DNA from: Streptomyces sp. NWU339
GTDB lineage: Bacteria > Actinomycetota > Actinomycetes > Streptomycetales > Streptomycetaceae
Assembly (NCBI RefSeq): GCF_003143855.1
Contig: NZ_QFRK01000020.1
Location: forward strand, 54,694-118,693
Length of the DNA stretch: 64,000 nt
Reading direction: 5' to 3'
The first letter of the stretch is position 1, and each line of letters begins with the position of its first letter. Both the position numbers and the translations under genes were made by a program. Below, in pieces: positions 50,219-59,415 of this stretch. A model generated the notes under the pieces. The model did no database searches. It was not told the DNA's origin and saw only the letters and a program-made list of their open reading frames with translations.

Positions 50219-51691
50219 TCAGAGCGTCTGCTGTTCGGGCGGGGGCGCGGAGGGCGCGCGGGTCATCTCGAGGTAGCGGCCCGCTTTGGTGCGGCCCGAG
50301 TCGATGAGGACACCCCTCGCGGCCAGGGTCGGCTGAAGACGCTTGAGACGGTCGGAGAGGACCTTGCCGGTGGTCGGCCACCCCTTGGGCAGCGGACGGA
50401 AGTCCTCGCCGCTGTAGAGGCGGGTGAGGCAGTGCAGCCACTCCGTGGACGTCATCCGCTGCCCTGCGCCCGGCTCGAGGTCGGCGGCATGCCGCAGGAC
50501 GGTCTGCGCCAGCAGGTCGCCCTCGATCACGTCGTCGTTCAGGTCGTCCAGGCTGGCCCGGTACGCGGCGAGCGCCCCGAAACCGGTCGCCGCGTCGAGC
50601 TGCGCGCACAGGTGCGCGAAGTCCGCCATCCGCAGATCGGTCGGGGTCTCCGCCTCCACCGCGCGGACCTTCACCGTGAGATCGAGCAGCGACCCAAGAA
50701 CGACCGGCAGCACCTCCGCGTACTCCGCCCACAGCTCCGCCTCGGTGCGCCGCACCCGGGGCCGCTCCAGCCGCAACGGCAGCAGCCGTTCGGCGAGGTC
50801 GGGCCGGATGACGCCCACATCGATGCCGGTCAACAGCAGCGGGCGGCGGTAACGGGCCCGGAACACGTCCCCGTCGGTGAACAGCGCGCGCTTGACGTTC
50901 TCGGCGCCGGTGACGATGCAGCACATCGCATCGGACAGGTCCGGGGTCATGTGGGAGAGGTTGTCCAGGGCGGTGACCCAGCCCGCGGCCACGGCCGCGA
51001 TCAGGTTCTCCTCGTCCTTCGGGGCGCGGCGCAGGTCGCCGCTCATGCCCTCGATGATCCGCACCAGCATCCGCCCGCCGGTGGACTTGCCGGCGCCCTG
51101 CGGGCCGGTGAGGAACGGCGCGGGCACGGGCACCGACGGCCCGAGGCAGCCGATCAGCCAGGCGATGGCCAGGCACTCGGTCTCCGCGCCTGCGAAGTTG
51201 CACAGCCGCAGCAGCAGGTCGATGCCCTTGCCGTCGGTGTCCTTGGCCGGCAGGGGCAGTTCCCCGGTGAGCTGGGTGCGCCGCCAGCACACCTCGCGCG
51301 GGTCGGGGACGGCGATGTCCCAGCCGGTGGGGTGGATACGGACCGACCGCCCGTCGTCGCGGCCCAAGTCCAGCCACGTCGCGCCGTCGAATCCCGGCGC
51401 GACGCGGATGTACACGGGCTGCACGTCCTCGGTCAGCGCGAGGGCTTCGATCAGGTCCAGCGCCTCCTTGAGGGCGGTGCCGTTGAACACGCCCACCCCG
51501 TCGCGGAAGAGGCCGACCATGAGTTCCTGGCGGTGGCTGCCGGTGGTGCCCTGGGAGCGGATCGGGCGGGCCACGGGGTGGCCGTTCTTCTGCGCGTACA
51601 CGGTCCCGTCGGCGGTGCGGAAGTACCGGAAGTGCGCCTGTGCGTAGTCGGTGATGACCTCGCGGGCCGGCGTCTTCTCGTCGTCGGCCAT
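50219..51691 (-). CDS. AICE replication ATPase/helicase
   Basis: The 490-residue protein has a P-loop ATPase at about 193 (FLTGPQGAGKSTGG) and NLSHMTPDLSDAMC, VFRARYRRPLLLTGID and LAERLLPLRLERP as in SF3-like plasmid and phage helicases. The C-terminus has a DNA-binding-like region. It is four bases from the Prim-Pol gene, or overlaps it if GTG 51697 is used. Together they form a replication module for the excised element. Confidence 0.8.
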   Translation of the reverse strand: MADDEKTPAREVITDYAQAHFRYFRTADGTVYAQKNGHPVARPIRSQGTTGSHRQELMVGLFRDGVGVFNGTALKEALDLIEALALTEDVQPVYIRVAPGFDGATWLDLGRDDGRSVRIHPTGWDIAVPDPREVCWRRTQLTGELPLPAKDTDGKGIDLLLRLCNFAGAETECLAIAWLIGCLGPSVPVPAPFLTGPQGAGKSTGGRMLVRIIEGMSGDLRRAPKDEENLIAAVAAGWVTALDNLSHMTPDLSDAMCCIVTGAENVKRALFTDGDVFRARYRRPLLLTGIDVGVIRPDLAERLLPLRLERPRVRRTEAELWAEYAEVLPVVLGSLLDLTVKVRAVEAETPTDLRMADFAHLCAQLDAATGFGALAAYRASLDDLNDDVIEGDLLAQTVLRHAADLEPGAGQRMTSTEWLHCLTRLYSGEDFRPLPKGWPTTGKVLSDRLKRLQPTLAARGVLIDSGRTKAGRYLEMTRAPSAPPPEQQTL

Positions 51692-51693
51692 GG

Positions 51694-52581
51694 TCACAGT
51701 CCCAACCTGGTGCGGGCGTTGGTCCACGCGTCGGTGCAGTGCCGCGGGGTTTCGCCCCTGGTCTGCGCGGCGGTGAACAGCCGCGCGACGTGGGCATCGG
51801 TGAGACAGCCGCACCGGCCGTGCGTGGACAGCACCGCCAGGAACGTCCGGTACACGGTGGCGTGCACCGCACTGCGGGCCTCGGTGATGCGCTGCTCCGC
51901 CATGGCAATGCCCCGGTCCAGGTAGGCGGGCGTGCGGTGGCGGCACGCCCCGCCCCCGACTCCAGCGGGCACGGCGACGGCCTGCGGCGCCGGACGGGCC
52001 GGGGAGGGTTCCTGCACGGCCAGGGCGCGGACGGCGTCCGGCAGGGCGGTCATGGTGCCGGTGCCGGGCCCGAGATAGCGGGCGTAGGACATGGCCGACT
52101 TGATGTCGATGCCGGGGCGGACCGCGTTGTGCGACGTCATGGCGCCCCGGTAGATCCAGTGCTCACCGCGCGTCGTCTTCACGGCCCGGGTGGCGGGCAG
52201 GGCGGTGCGGGCCCATGCGATGGCCGCCGCGTCGTCCAAGTCGACGACCGTCAGTCCGGCGCCGCCGGGGTGATAGGCGACACAGACGGCCCGCCGCCAT
52301 GCGGCCGTCCACGACGGAGAGGCGAGGACGGCCGGGGCGGTGGTGGCGGCGGCCCATGCGTGGCAGACACCGGGGCACCGGCACGGGCCCGCGCTCTTCA
52401 TGTTCGGCCGGCCGCCACAGGCGCCGCCCGCGCATGCGGTGCAGTTCCCGAACGGTACCTTCCCTTGTCGCAGGGGCAGCACCGGCACGCCGGTGGCGGC
52501 CAGCGTCAATGCGGTCCGTAGGGGTTCGGGCAGCCGCGGCCGTGGGCCGGGCACTCGCCGGATGGTGGTGGGTTGGGTCAT
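51694..52581 (-). CDS. Bifunctional DNA primase/polymerase (Prim-Pol)
   Basis: The 295-residue protein begins with a Prim-Pol domain: GVPVLPLRQGKVPFG, catalytic VVDLDD near 112, and GEHWIYRG with GIDIKSAMSYARYLGPG. A cysteine/histidine-rich insertion (CTACAGGACGGRP, then CRCPGVCHAW) resembles a zinc site. Prim-Pol is one of the replication types found in AICEs, instead of the RepSA rolling-circle type. Confidence 0.85.
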   Translation of the reverse strand: MTQPTTIRRVPGPRPRLPEPLRTALTLAATGVPVLPLRQGKVPFGNCTACAGGACGGRPNMKSAGPCRCPGVCHAWAAATTAPAVLASPSWTAAWRRAVCVAYHPGGAGLTVVDLDDAAAIAWARTALPATRAVKTTRGEHWIYRGAMTSHNAVRPGIDIKSAMSYARYLGPGTGTMTALPDAVRALAVQEPSPARPAPQAVAVPAGVGGGACRHRTPAYLDRGIAMAEQRITEARSAVHATVYRTFLAVLSTHGRCGCLTDAHVARLFTAAQTRGETPRHCTDAWTNARTRLGL

Positions 52582-52669
52582 GCTGGGAGACCTCCACAGG
52601 TCAGTTGGACGGCAGGTGGACAAGGGCGGCCCCGGTTCTTGGCGGAATGGGGGGCCGCCCTTGGCGTGG

Positions 52670-52834
52670 CTACTGGTCGGTGTCGGGGTGGTGGTCGGCG
52701 GTCACGTACAGGCGCAGGTGCTTGCCGTCGCGGGTGGGGTAGGTGCGTACGGCGCCGGTGGTGAACGTGTCGTTGAGCGCGGTGGTGATGCGTTCGGTGT
52801 CGGCGGGGTCGCAGATGACGCGGATTTCGAACAC
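52670..52834 (-). CDS. Conserved AICE small protein
   Basis: A 54-residue protein starting at GTG 52834 after AAGGGA. The sequence (FEIRVICDPADTERITTALND, TYPTRDGKHLRLYVTADH) is a compact alpha/beta fold that I recognise from other Streptomyces elements with similar gene order. Function unknown. Confidence 0.72.
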   Translation of the reverse strand: MFEIRVICDPADTERITTALNDTFTTGAVRTYPTRDGKHLRLYVTADHHPDTDQ

Positions 52835-52858
52835 GAAAAGTCCCTTCGAGAGGGGTAG

Positions 52859-53113
52859 GTGCTGGGGATGGCGGAGCGTCAGCGGGTGGGCGACGAGGCC
52901 GACCCACGGCGCCGGCGCCGATTACGGTGCTGGCTGGTGGCATTGGCCGTCATGGGTGCCCTGTACGGGCTGGGCACCGTGTACTGGCATGTGGTGACAG
53001 GTGAGTCTTGGGGTGACTCGCTGGCGTTCGCGCTGACGCTGACGATCAGTGCGGTGGTCGGCCAGTGGATCGCTGCCGTCATCCGACGCAGGGCCGGTCG
53101 AGACGACGGCTGA
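52859..53113 (+). CDS. Small membrane protein on the opposite strand
   Basis: At most 84 residues (GTG 52859; ATG 52868 is also possible) with a basic N-terminus and two hydrophobic helices (WLVALAVMGALYGLGTVYW and FALTLTISAVVGQWIAAVI). It is the only plus-strand gene among the transfer genes and diverges from the 54-residue gene. Confidence 0.55.
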   Translation: MLGMAERQRVGDEADPRRRRRLRCWLVALAVMGALYGLGTVYWHVVTGESWGDSLAFALTLTISAVVGQWIAAVIRRRAGRDDG

Positions 53114-53116
53114 CCG

Positions 53117-53581
53117 TCAGCCGTGGAAGTGGTTGCGCTTGAACACGGCCCGACGGATGTTCACCGTGGTGCCGCCCTGGTGGCTGCTCGCGCCCAGGAC
53201 CTGGACGGCGATCCAGCCGCCGAAGATGACGGCGGCCAGGATGATGAGCTGGGTGATGAACGCGGTGAGCGCGGCGATGAACGAGGTGAGCAGCAGCAGC
53301 CCGCCGCACACCGCGAGGAAGCCGACGCCCCCGAGGGCGACGTTCACCGCCGTGCGGGACACGGCCGGCGGGGCCGCGACCGGTGCGGGGCGGGTCGGGT
53401 CGAGGGCGTAGCCGGTGACGACACGGCCGTCCGGGAGGACGATGCTCGCCACCGCCGGCACCGTGTCCGGCTGGATGGGAACGACCGGCGCCGGGTGGAC
53501 GACGGCGGGCGGGAGCGGGGTGGGCCGGTGGACTTCCACCGCCCGCTGTGCGGGCCGTTCATGGGTGTGGTCGGGGTACAT
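53117..53581 (-). CDS. AICE transfer-associated membrane protein
   Basis: The 154-residue protein has a Pro-rich N-terminus, two transmembrane helices (about 83-128) and a conserved end (GTTVNIRRAVFKRNHFHG) seen in small proteins next to traB in Streptomyces elements. It probably joins the mycelial transfer apparatus. Confidence 0.65.
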   Translation of the reverse strand: MYPDHTHERPAQRAVEVHRPTPLPPAVVHPAPVVPIQPDTVPAVASIVLPDGRVVTGYALDPTRPAPVAAPPAVSRTAVNVALGGVGFLAVCGGLLLLTSFIAALTAFITQLIILAAVIFGGWIAVQVLGASSHQGGTTVNIRRAVFKRNHFHG

Positions 53582-53605
53582 GCGGAATCCCTTCCGGTAG
53601 TTGGC

Positions 53606-53785
53606 CAGGGAGGCAGAGACACCCCCTTGTGGGGGCGCTGTGGAGGGGGGTTCGGGGGGTCTGACCTGCGGGCCTCCCTGCCTCCCTGAACGATCATTTG
53701 CGCTGGTCAGGGGCAGGGAGGCGGGTCAGGGAGGCGGGCAGGGAGTTCTCCCTGCCTCCCTGACCCGTCGCGGGCCGGCTCCCTG
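53606..53785. repeat. CAGGGAGG repeat cluster after traB, clt candidate
   Basis: The 204-bp gap after traB holds about eight copies of CAGGGAGG in both orientations (53606, 53673, 53681, 53714, 53727, 53739, 53748, 53755, 53779). TraB proteins bind short repeated 8-bp motifs at the clt site, often near traB. This is the best local candidate for the transfer start. Confidence 0.6.
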
Positions 53786-55903
53786 TCATCCGTCGGCGGA
53801 AGCGGAACCCTCGCCGTCGCGGTGGACGAGGGCGCGGGCGACGCGGTCGCGGCCGACGACCATGCGGCCGTCGGACTTGTACGGCCCGGCGCCGGCGTCC
53901 TCCAGCACGCGCTTGAGGTCGCCGGGCGTCCACCGCCCGTAGGCGTCCTCGTTGAGCGCGGACAGCCGCTTGAGCACGTCGGCGGTCAGCACCCGGGAGG
54001 CGGTGCCGAGGACGGCGGCGATGTCGGCGAGCGGATCGTGTTCCTCGCCGCGCTCGATCACGTGCAGCGTGGTCACGCCGTCCCGCAGGGCCTTGGCTCG
54101 CTCGGCGATCTCGGTCGCGGTGTCGGTGTCGATGTAGTGGGTGCGCACCGTGAGGGAGGCCTGGCCGGCCGGGATGGCGATGCCGTCGGAGGCGACCACG
54201 ACGGTGCCCTTGTCCAGCCCCGGGCGCAGCAGGTTGGGTGCGGCGCCGCCGTCGACGGCCTTGTCCCCCAGCGCCATGCGGGCCTGCGACTCGGTGCCCA
54301 GGGCGAGGGAGGCGCGGGTGTGGGCGCCCTCGCGCACCAGCTTGGGCAGGTTCTGGTCGGTGGGGTCCTGGGTGCCCTGCCACAGCAGCACGTTGACCGC
54401 CCGGCCCTGGTTGTGAATCTTGCGGGCGGCCATGAAGTACCGGGAGGTGGCCTTGGAGCCGCCGTAGGGGCGGGAGTCCTCGTCCTTGACGGGGCACATG
54501 AACGCCACCTGCGCCTCGTCCACCAGCAGGATCAGCGGCGGAAACGGCGTGCCGGGCGGCGCGGTCAGGCGGCGTTCCATCTCGGCGACGCCGCCTTCGA
54601 GCATCTCGGTCGCCTCGATCACGTGGTCATCGGTCGGCCCCTGGATCAGCACGGTGGCGAGCCCGTCGAACATGGCCCAGTCCCCGGCGCCCTTGAGGTC
54701 CGCAATGCGGAACTCCACCGCGCGGTCGAGGGCGAGCCACAGGGCGAGCGCGCGCAGCGCGGCCGTCTTGCCCTGGTTCGACAACCCGGTGATCAGCAGG
54801 TGGCGCTGGTACAGGGACAGCGCGGCGGCGTCGCCGCGCAGGTCCTGGCCCCACGGGGCGCGGCCCTTGGCGTAGTCGGCGGTCAGCGACTCGTCGACGG
54901 CCAGCGGGGACGGGCCGATTGGCTCATCCAGCGCCCCGGAGTCGGCCACCCACAGCCGCACCGTGCGGGCCGCCTGGGGGATGGTGATGAACACCTCGTG
55001 TTCGTGCCGGGTGAGGTTCTCGGCGAGCTTGCGGCGCTTGTTCTGCACCTCGTTGGTGGACACCCCGGAGGGCAGCGTCACGTCGACCTCGATGCCGCAT
55101 CCGGCGATGCGGATGGGTCCGAGCATGGAGGCGCCGGCGTCGCCCATCTCCTTGATGGCGCGGGCCAGGGCGGGCACGCCGAGGTCGCGCAGGGCCTTGA
55201 CCACGATGGACGGGGTGATCGGCTCGCCCTCGCCGTTGCGGACGTTGGCCGGGAGGGCCCAGGCGGGGGCGGCGTGCTGCTTGCGGCCGACGGCCCACAG
55301 GGCGAGCAGCGCGAGGAACGGGCCGATGGTGAGCGCCGGGCCCCAGACGACCTGCACGATGCGGATCAGCAGGGCGATGAAGTCGACGGTCGCCGACAGC
55401 GGGGTGATGACGTCGCCGACGTGGCCGGTGTGGAGGGCCATGACGACGCCGAGGGCGACCAGCACGCCGACGCTCATCCCGGCGCCGACGGCCACGCCCT
55501 TGGCGGCCTCGACCGGGGAGTGGAGCAGGTCCATGCGGCGGTGGTGGCGGGCAGCGCGGAAGCGCTGCAGCCGGTCTTCCCACTCTTCGGCCGCTTCCAG
55601 GTTCCCGGCGGCTTCCGCGGCCCGGATCATCCGCTCGTAGCGGGCGCCGGTGCGGCCGTCCCAGGTGCGGCGGGCCGCGATCCGGCCGCCGTTGAGGGTG
55701 TAGAGGCTGTGCCGGGCCACGGCGCGGGCGGTCGCCCGGGTCGTCTCGTGCGTGGCGGCGGTCTTCACCGCGCGGCCGGAGCGGACCCACAGCGGCACGG
55801 GCGCCACCGGGGCGGGGTCCGGGACGACCGTGAGGACGGTGGGGGCGGTGTCCGGGGTCGGGGGGTCGGTGGGCTTGTGGAGGTGGACGACGTTCTCGGA
55901 CAT
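53786..55903 (-). CDS. traB: TraB-type FtsK/SpoIIIE conjugal DNA translocase
   Basis: The 705-residue protein has N-terminal transmembrane helices (about 135-205), a RecA-like motor with Walker A at about 371-378 (GLSNQGKT) and Walker B at about 457 (LILLVDEAQ), and a C-terminal winged helix (WTPGDLKRVLEDAGAG) that should recognise DNA repeats. It pumps double-stranded DNA between hyphae. Confidence 0.9.
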   Translation of the reverse strand: MSENVVHLHKPTDPPTPDTAPTVLTVVPDPAPVAPVPLWVRSGRAVKTAATHETTRATARAVARHSLYTLNGGRIAARRTWDGRTGARYERMIRAAEAAGNLEAAEEWEDRLQRFRAARHHRRMDLLHSPVEAAKGVAVGAGMSVGVLVALGVVMALHTGHVGDVITPLSATVDFIALLIRIVQVVWGPALTIGPFLALLALWAVGRKQHAAPAWALPANVRNGEGEPITPSIVVKALRDLGVPALARAIKEMGDAGASMLGPIRIAGCGIEVDVTLPSGVSTNEVQNKRRKLAENLTRHEHEVFITIPQAARTVRLWVADSGALDEPIGPSPLAVDESLTADYAKGRAPWGQDLRGDAAALSLYQRHLLITGLSNQGKTAALRALALWLALDRAVEFRIADLKGAGDWAMFDGLATVLIQGPTDDHVIEATEMLEGGVAEMERRLTAPPGTPFPPLILLVDEAQVAFMCPVKDEDSRPYGGSKATSRYFMAARKIHNQGRAVNVLLWQGTQDPTDQNLPKLVREGAHTRASLALGTESQARMALGDKAVDGGAAPNLLRPGLDKGTVVVASDGIAIPAGQASLTVRTHYIDTDTATEIAERAKALRDGVTTLHVIERGEEHDPLADIAAVLGTASRVLTADVLKRLSALNEDAYGRWTPGDLKRVLEDAGAGPYKSDGRMVVGRDRVARALVHRDGEGSASADG

Positions 55904-56002
55904 GCTGGGAGTGCTCCTGACTGCCCCGACAGGGGTGGGAGTGAGGGAGAGCCGGGGTGGCCGGGTCCGTGGAAAGAGCGGCCACCCCGGCGTGATGGCT
56001 GG

Positions 56003-56320
56003 TCAGAACCAGCCGGACGACTTCCGCTTGGCCTTGTCGCGGGCGGCCTCGGTGAGGAGCCGCTGACGCTCGCCGTGCAGGGCGGTCAGTTCCGCGCTCA
56101 GCCGCATCTCGGCGGAGTTGCCGGTGGCGTCCATGCGCTGCTCTTCACGACCCGCGCTGCGGCCCCGGGCCACCTTGTAGCCACCGGCGGCCAGGGCGCG
56201 GGCCATCGCCCGGCGCTCGCGGCCGTTCAGCGGCCACCACTCGCCCCGGCGGACCGCTTCCAGCTTTTTCGTGGTCGCCTGGATCGCGCGGTCCAGGCGG
56301 CGGATGTCGGCGTTGCGCAT
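56003..56320 (-). CDS. Small helical AICE protein
   Basis: The 105-residue protein is highly charged and helical (RRLDRAIQATTKKLEAVRRGEW, ELTALHGERQRLLTEAARDK). It lies between traB and a zinc-motif gene. Unknown. Confidence 0.55.
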   Translation of the reverse strand: MRNADIRRLDRAIQATTKKLEAVRRGEWWPLNGRERRAMARALAAGGYKVARGRSAGREEQRMDATGNSAEMRLSAELTALHGERQRLLTEAARDKAKRKSSGWF

Positions 56321-56322
56321 GG

Positions 56323-56670
56323 TCAGACGCTCCTCGGAGGGTCGGCGGGGTCGGGGTAGGCGCAGGGCACGCACATGCCGAGCGCGGCGGGGATGACGTA
56401 GCCGGCATCGCGCCGACAGGCCGGGCAGGTGCGCCGCGCGCGGTTCGCGGCGGCGAGTGCCGCCCACCGGCCCGGCGTCATCGGGCGGACCGGTTTGGCG
56501 GCGTCGATGCGGTAGAGGTGGGCGACCAGCGGGCCCCGGCGGCGGCGTGGCCGCTCCAGCTGAGCGGCCACCTCCTGACCACCGGGGCGCAGGCCCTGTG
56601 CCCGGAGTTGGCGGCGGGTGGCGTAGCCGTCCGGGGCCAGCCGCCAGCGGAACACCGGCAGCGCGGCCAT
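56323..56670 (-). CDS. AICE protein with CxxC pairs
   Basis: The 115-residue protein begins with RRQLRAQGLRPGG-type basic sequence and ends in CPACRRDAGYVIPAALGMCVPC, a four-cysteine zinc module. The ATG at 56670 overlaps the spdB stop. The RRQLR-type pattern is shared by many Streptomyces element proteins. Confidence 0.62.
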   Translation of the reverse strand: MAALPVFRWRLAPDGYATRRQLRAQGLRPGGQEVAAQLERPRRRRGPLVAHLYRIDAAKPVRPMTPGRWAALAAANRARRTCPACRRDAGYVIPAALGMCVPCAYPDPADPPRSV

Positions 56671-57530
56671 CAGGCGACGCGCTTCCACGCGGCCCGAAGC
56701 CGGACCTCGGAAGCGGCGTGCCCGGCGGCCCGGAAGCGGGTGGCCATCTCCCGGTAGGACAGGGCCGGGGACTCGCTGTGGCGGATGTCGTCGACCAGCG
56801 CGGCCAGGGCGTCATCACTGAGCGCGGGAGCCGCCTCCAGGGACAGGGCGACCACCGGCTCGGTGGGCCCCCACACGGGCAGCTCCCAGCGGGGTGTGAC
56901 GTCGGGTGTGACGCCCCTCGTCACGCTGGTCAGCGCCCTGCCGGTGTCCTCCCCCTCCCGCGCCGACTCCAGCGTCGACCACGCCCGAGCAAGGGTGTCG
57001 GCGGTGGTGGCCTGGACGCGGGCGACGCGGGCGCCGGCCTCGGTCACGGCCGTCAGCCGGGTCTCCTCGGTGGCCGCCTCGGCGCGCAGCCGGGCGCGGG
57101 CCACGGCCGCCTCGTCGCGGGCCTCCTGCTGAATCCCCCGGATGGCGTCCAGCGCCCCCGGGGTCAGCGCGGTGTGCTCCCACAGGCCGTGCACCAGCCA
57201 CAGCGCCTTGGCCGCGATGGGCAGCCAGGCCACGGCCAGCCACGCCCCGGCGGAGTGCTCCGCGGTCAGGGCGTGCGCGACCAGGACGGCGGTGGCGAGA
57301 AGGCCGAAGGACCAGCCGACGGCGGTCACCGTGCGGTTGTGGTCGCCCTGCGCGGCGAGGCGGCGTTCGTAGGCGAGGGTGGCCAGCCATCCCCCGTCGA
57401 TGCCGAGACCGACGACCAGGGCGACGGGCCACGGCATCGCCATGCCCAGCCACATCACGACCACGGCGAGGGTGAGCACCATGGAGACGGCCGTCATGGC
57501 GACGGCCGGCAGGACGGTTTTGGCCCTCAT
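56670..57530 (-). CDS. spdB: SpdB-like DUF2637 spread protein
   Basis: The 286-residue protein has four N-terminal transmembrane helices (about 5-110) with HNRTVTAVGWSFG and a coiled-coil region, then a C-terminal HTH-like part (LSYREMATRFRAAGHAASEVRLR). SpdB proteins move transferred DNA between mycelial compartments. Confidence 0.8.
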   Translation of the reverse strand: MRAKTVLPAVAMTAVSMVLTLAVVVMWLGMAMPWPVALVVGLGIDGGWLATLAYERRLAAQGDHNRTVTAVGWSFGLLATAVLVAHALTAEHSAGAWLAVAWLPIAAKALWLVHGLWEHTALTPGALDAIRGIQQEARDEAAVARARLRAEAATEETRLTAVTEAGARVARVQATTADTLARAWSTLESAREGEDTGRALTSVTRGVTPDVTPRWELPVWGPTEPVVALSLEAAPALSDDALAALVDDIRHSESPALSYREMATRFRAAGHAASEVRLRAAWKRVA

Positions 57531-57808
57531 GCGGCGTCCCCGTTCCGACCGCGCACCGGGACGGCGGCGATCAGCAGGACCGCGGTGGAGTCGTCGTCGG
57601 GGTCCCGGCTGTCCTCCGTCCAGGACCACGCCGCACCCGGCGCCACCTCGAAGCCGAGGGAGGCCAGGGCCGCCCGGCGCTCCGCCACGGTGGGCACCGG
57701 CCCGGACCGCTCCCACCGGAACGTGGGCCAGTCCGGCACTCCGTACAGCACGACGTACAGGCGCCACGGCCCGCCGTCGCTCGCCAGCTGCGCGGTCAGC
57801 GTCTTCAC
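57527..57808 (-). CDS. Conserved AICE protein (DUF6303-like)
   Basis: The 93-residue protein has the pattern PWRLYVVLYGVPDWPTFRW and LASLGFEV, which I recognise from small proteins that precede spdB in Streptomyces elements. It overlaps spdB by four bases. Function unknown. Confidence 0.68.
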   Translation of the reverse strand: MKTLTAQLASDGGPWRLYVVLYGVPDWPTFRWERSGPVPTVAERRAALASLGFEVAPGAAWSWTEDSRDPDDDSTAVLLIAAVPVRGRNGDAA

Positions 57809-58077
57809 GCCGCACCCCCGGGCAGGCTCGCGCCGGCGGTGGTGCTGTTGAGCAGCGCGACCCGCGCGGCCAGCGCGCGGCGGCGGGCCCGGCGGATGCG
57901 GCGGGCGTCCAGCTCGGTCGGCGTGCGGTCCAGCGTGGTGATGTGCGCGTCCAGCAGGTCGACGTCCGCCAGGATGACGGGCATCTCCCGCTCGATCGCG
58001 TCCAGCTCCGCATCCGTCGGTTCCATGAAGTCGGCGAACGCGGTAACAGCGTCCTGAACAGTGACGATGTGTTCCAT
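57805..58077 (-). CDS. Conserved AICE protein (DUF6284-like)
   Basis: The 90-residue helical protein (EPTDAELDAIEREMPVILADV, RRIRRARRRALAARVALLN) is the first gene of the transfer operon. It is probably a regulator or structural helper; the DUF assignment is from memory. Confidence 0.65.
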   Translation of the reverse strand: MEHIVTVQDAVTAFADFMEPTDAELDAIEREMPVILADVDLLDAHITTLDRTPTELDARRIRRARRRALAARVALLNSTTAGASLPGGAA

Positions 58078-58565
58078 GGGTCGTGGTCTCCCTAGCAGGT
58101 GAAACGGCCCGAACAGCGCCCCGGAGTGCCAGCTCCGGGGCGCGCGCCGTAGTGGGGTGATCAGCCGCGCCGAATGCGCGGTGCGGTCGCTGAGAGCGGC
58201 CGGAGTGCCCCGGGCGAGATTCGATCTCGCGCCCTTCACGGCTGGTTGCCGGGGCAGCAGTGCATCTCCTTCGGGAACACGGGCTCCCGTTGTAGGCATA
58301 TGGAGACGTTGGCCTTTCGGCCTAGCCATCCGGTTGACCAGGGGTCCGGTTCCCTCGGCCCGCTCTGTCCCGGGCCCCTTGAGGCTGCAAGCAGCCCCCA
58401 TGCCATGCATTTGTGCAGGTCAAGCAGTCACGGCTGGGCCTCCCCGGCATGCTTAGGGGGGGTTGCCATCGCGCTTGATAGGTACCGTAGGCAAACCCGA
58501 AGCTGTGTGCAACCCCCTCTCGCGATACTCTTGCTAGGCCCCCTAGGCGAGGCGATTGGAGAACC
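58078..58565. other. Gene-free divergent control region
   Basis: This 488-bp stretch separates the leftward transfer operon from the rightward HTH/PP2C pair. It contains a tRNA-like fold (58207-58255) and the dyad CTAGG-CCC-CCTAG at 58534-58546, 20 bp before the HTH gene. Promoters for both units should be here. No gene is supported. Confidence 0.6.
58207..58255 (-). other. Truncated tRNA-like structure
   Basis: Minus strand: a 7-bp acceptor-like stem GCCCCGG/CCGGGGC, a T arm GCGAG-ATCGAAT-CTCGC and discriminator A, but only 18 bases with a weak hairpin in place of D and anticodon arms. It cannot work as a normal tRNA. It may be a tRNA remnant or structured RNA. Confidence 0.45.
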
Positions 58566-59411
58566 GTGCAGGACGACATGAAGCAGGTCGCGGAGATCGG
58601 AGCCCCGGTCGAGCGAGCCAAAGCCGCCATCGACCTGATGGCGACCTATCAAGGGCGGGTGCTGGAGCTCTCCCGCATCCGTCGCGAAGCCATCGAAGAG
58701 GCGCAGGCATCCGGCATGACGCAAGCCGAAATCGCCAAGAGGCTCGGTGTGAGCCGAGGCCGGGTCGGGCAACTGGCGTCCGCTGGACCGCCCCCTGAGC
58801 GGGCGTTCTTCGGTGCCGACCTGGTCACCGTCTCGCTCGGCGGCAAGTACGAGGCAGGCAAGGGCCCCGACGAGAACCCGAGCGCGGTCGTGGTCCGGGA
58901 AGATCTCGACAACTTCGAGCATCTGCGCAAGCTGCTGGGTGGCATGAAGCTCGAGGCGCAGTACGAGGTGATCCCGCCCACCGGCATCGTCAACCTGAAC
59001 CGCGACAACCACGTGGTCATCTGCGGTCCGCGACTGTCCCCCATCGTCGCTCAGGTGCTGGAGGGAGACGACAACCTTCGGTTTGAGAAGGACCGTGCTT
59101 GGCACCTGGTGGACCGGAAGGCAGGCAAGGAGTACCGGTCTCCACAGGACGAGGACGGCTCTGCGGGCGACTTCGGTTACCTCGGGCGGCTCCCGCGTCT
59201 GGACGGACGTGGGACCTTCCTCTACATCGCCGGTATCCACGCCATCGGCGCGAACGGGGTGGTGCATTACTTGGAGCACAACTTGGCAGAGCTGTACCGA
59301 GAGGTCCGTACGCGACGCTTCTCGACTCTCATCTCATGCCGCTACAACCCCGAGACGCTCGAAGTGCTGGAGAGTCGACGCGTCACCCCGCTGTACCGAC
59401 ACGAGGGCTGA
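58566..59411 (+). CDS. HTH protein with uncharacterised C-terminal sensor-like domain
   Basis: The 281-residue protein starts at GTG 58566 after GGAG. Residues about 28-70 are a sigma-70-region-4-like HTH (MTQAEIAKRLGVSRGRVGQL). The rest is one alpha/beta domain with NHVVICGPRLSPIVAQVLE near 140 and GRGTFLYIAGIHAIGANGVV near 215. The domain fits no family I can name. It lies four bases from the PP2C gene, so the two act together. Confidence 0.7.
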   Translation: MQDDMKQVAEIGAPVERAKAAIDLMATYQGRVLELSRIRREAIEEAQASGMTQAEIAKRLGVSRGRVGQLASAGPPPERAFFGADLVTVSLGGKYEAGKGPDENPSAVVVREDLDNFEHLRKLLGGMKLEAQYEVIPPTGIVNLNRDNHVVICGPRLSPIVAQVLEGDDNLRFEKDRAWHLVDRKAGKEYRSPQDEDGSAGDFGYLGRLPRLDGRGTFLYIAGIHAIGANGVVHYLEHNLAELYREVRTRRFSTLISCRYNPETLEVLESRRVTPLYRHEG

Positions 59412-59415
59412 GAGA

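Noticed and set aside
53822..56359. 845-codon plus-strand open frame opposite traB
   Set aside because: Shadow of the TraB gene, with no recognisable domain and low-complexity Gly/Arg content.
58207..58255. Functional tRNA gene
   Set aside because: The D arm and a proper anticodon arm are missing; only acceptor and T arms can be drawn.
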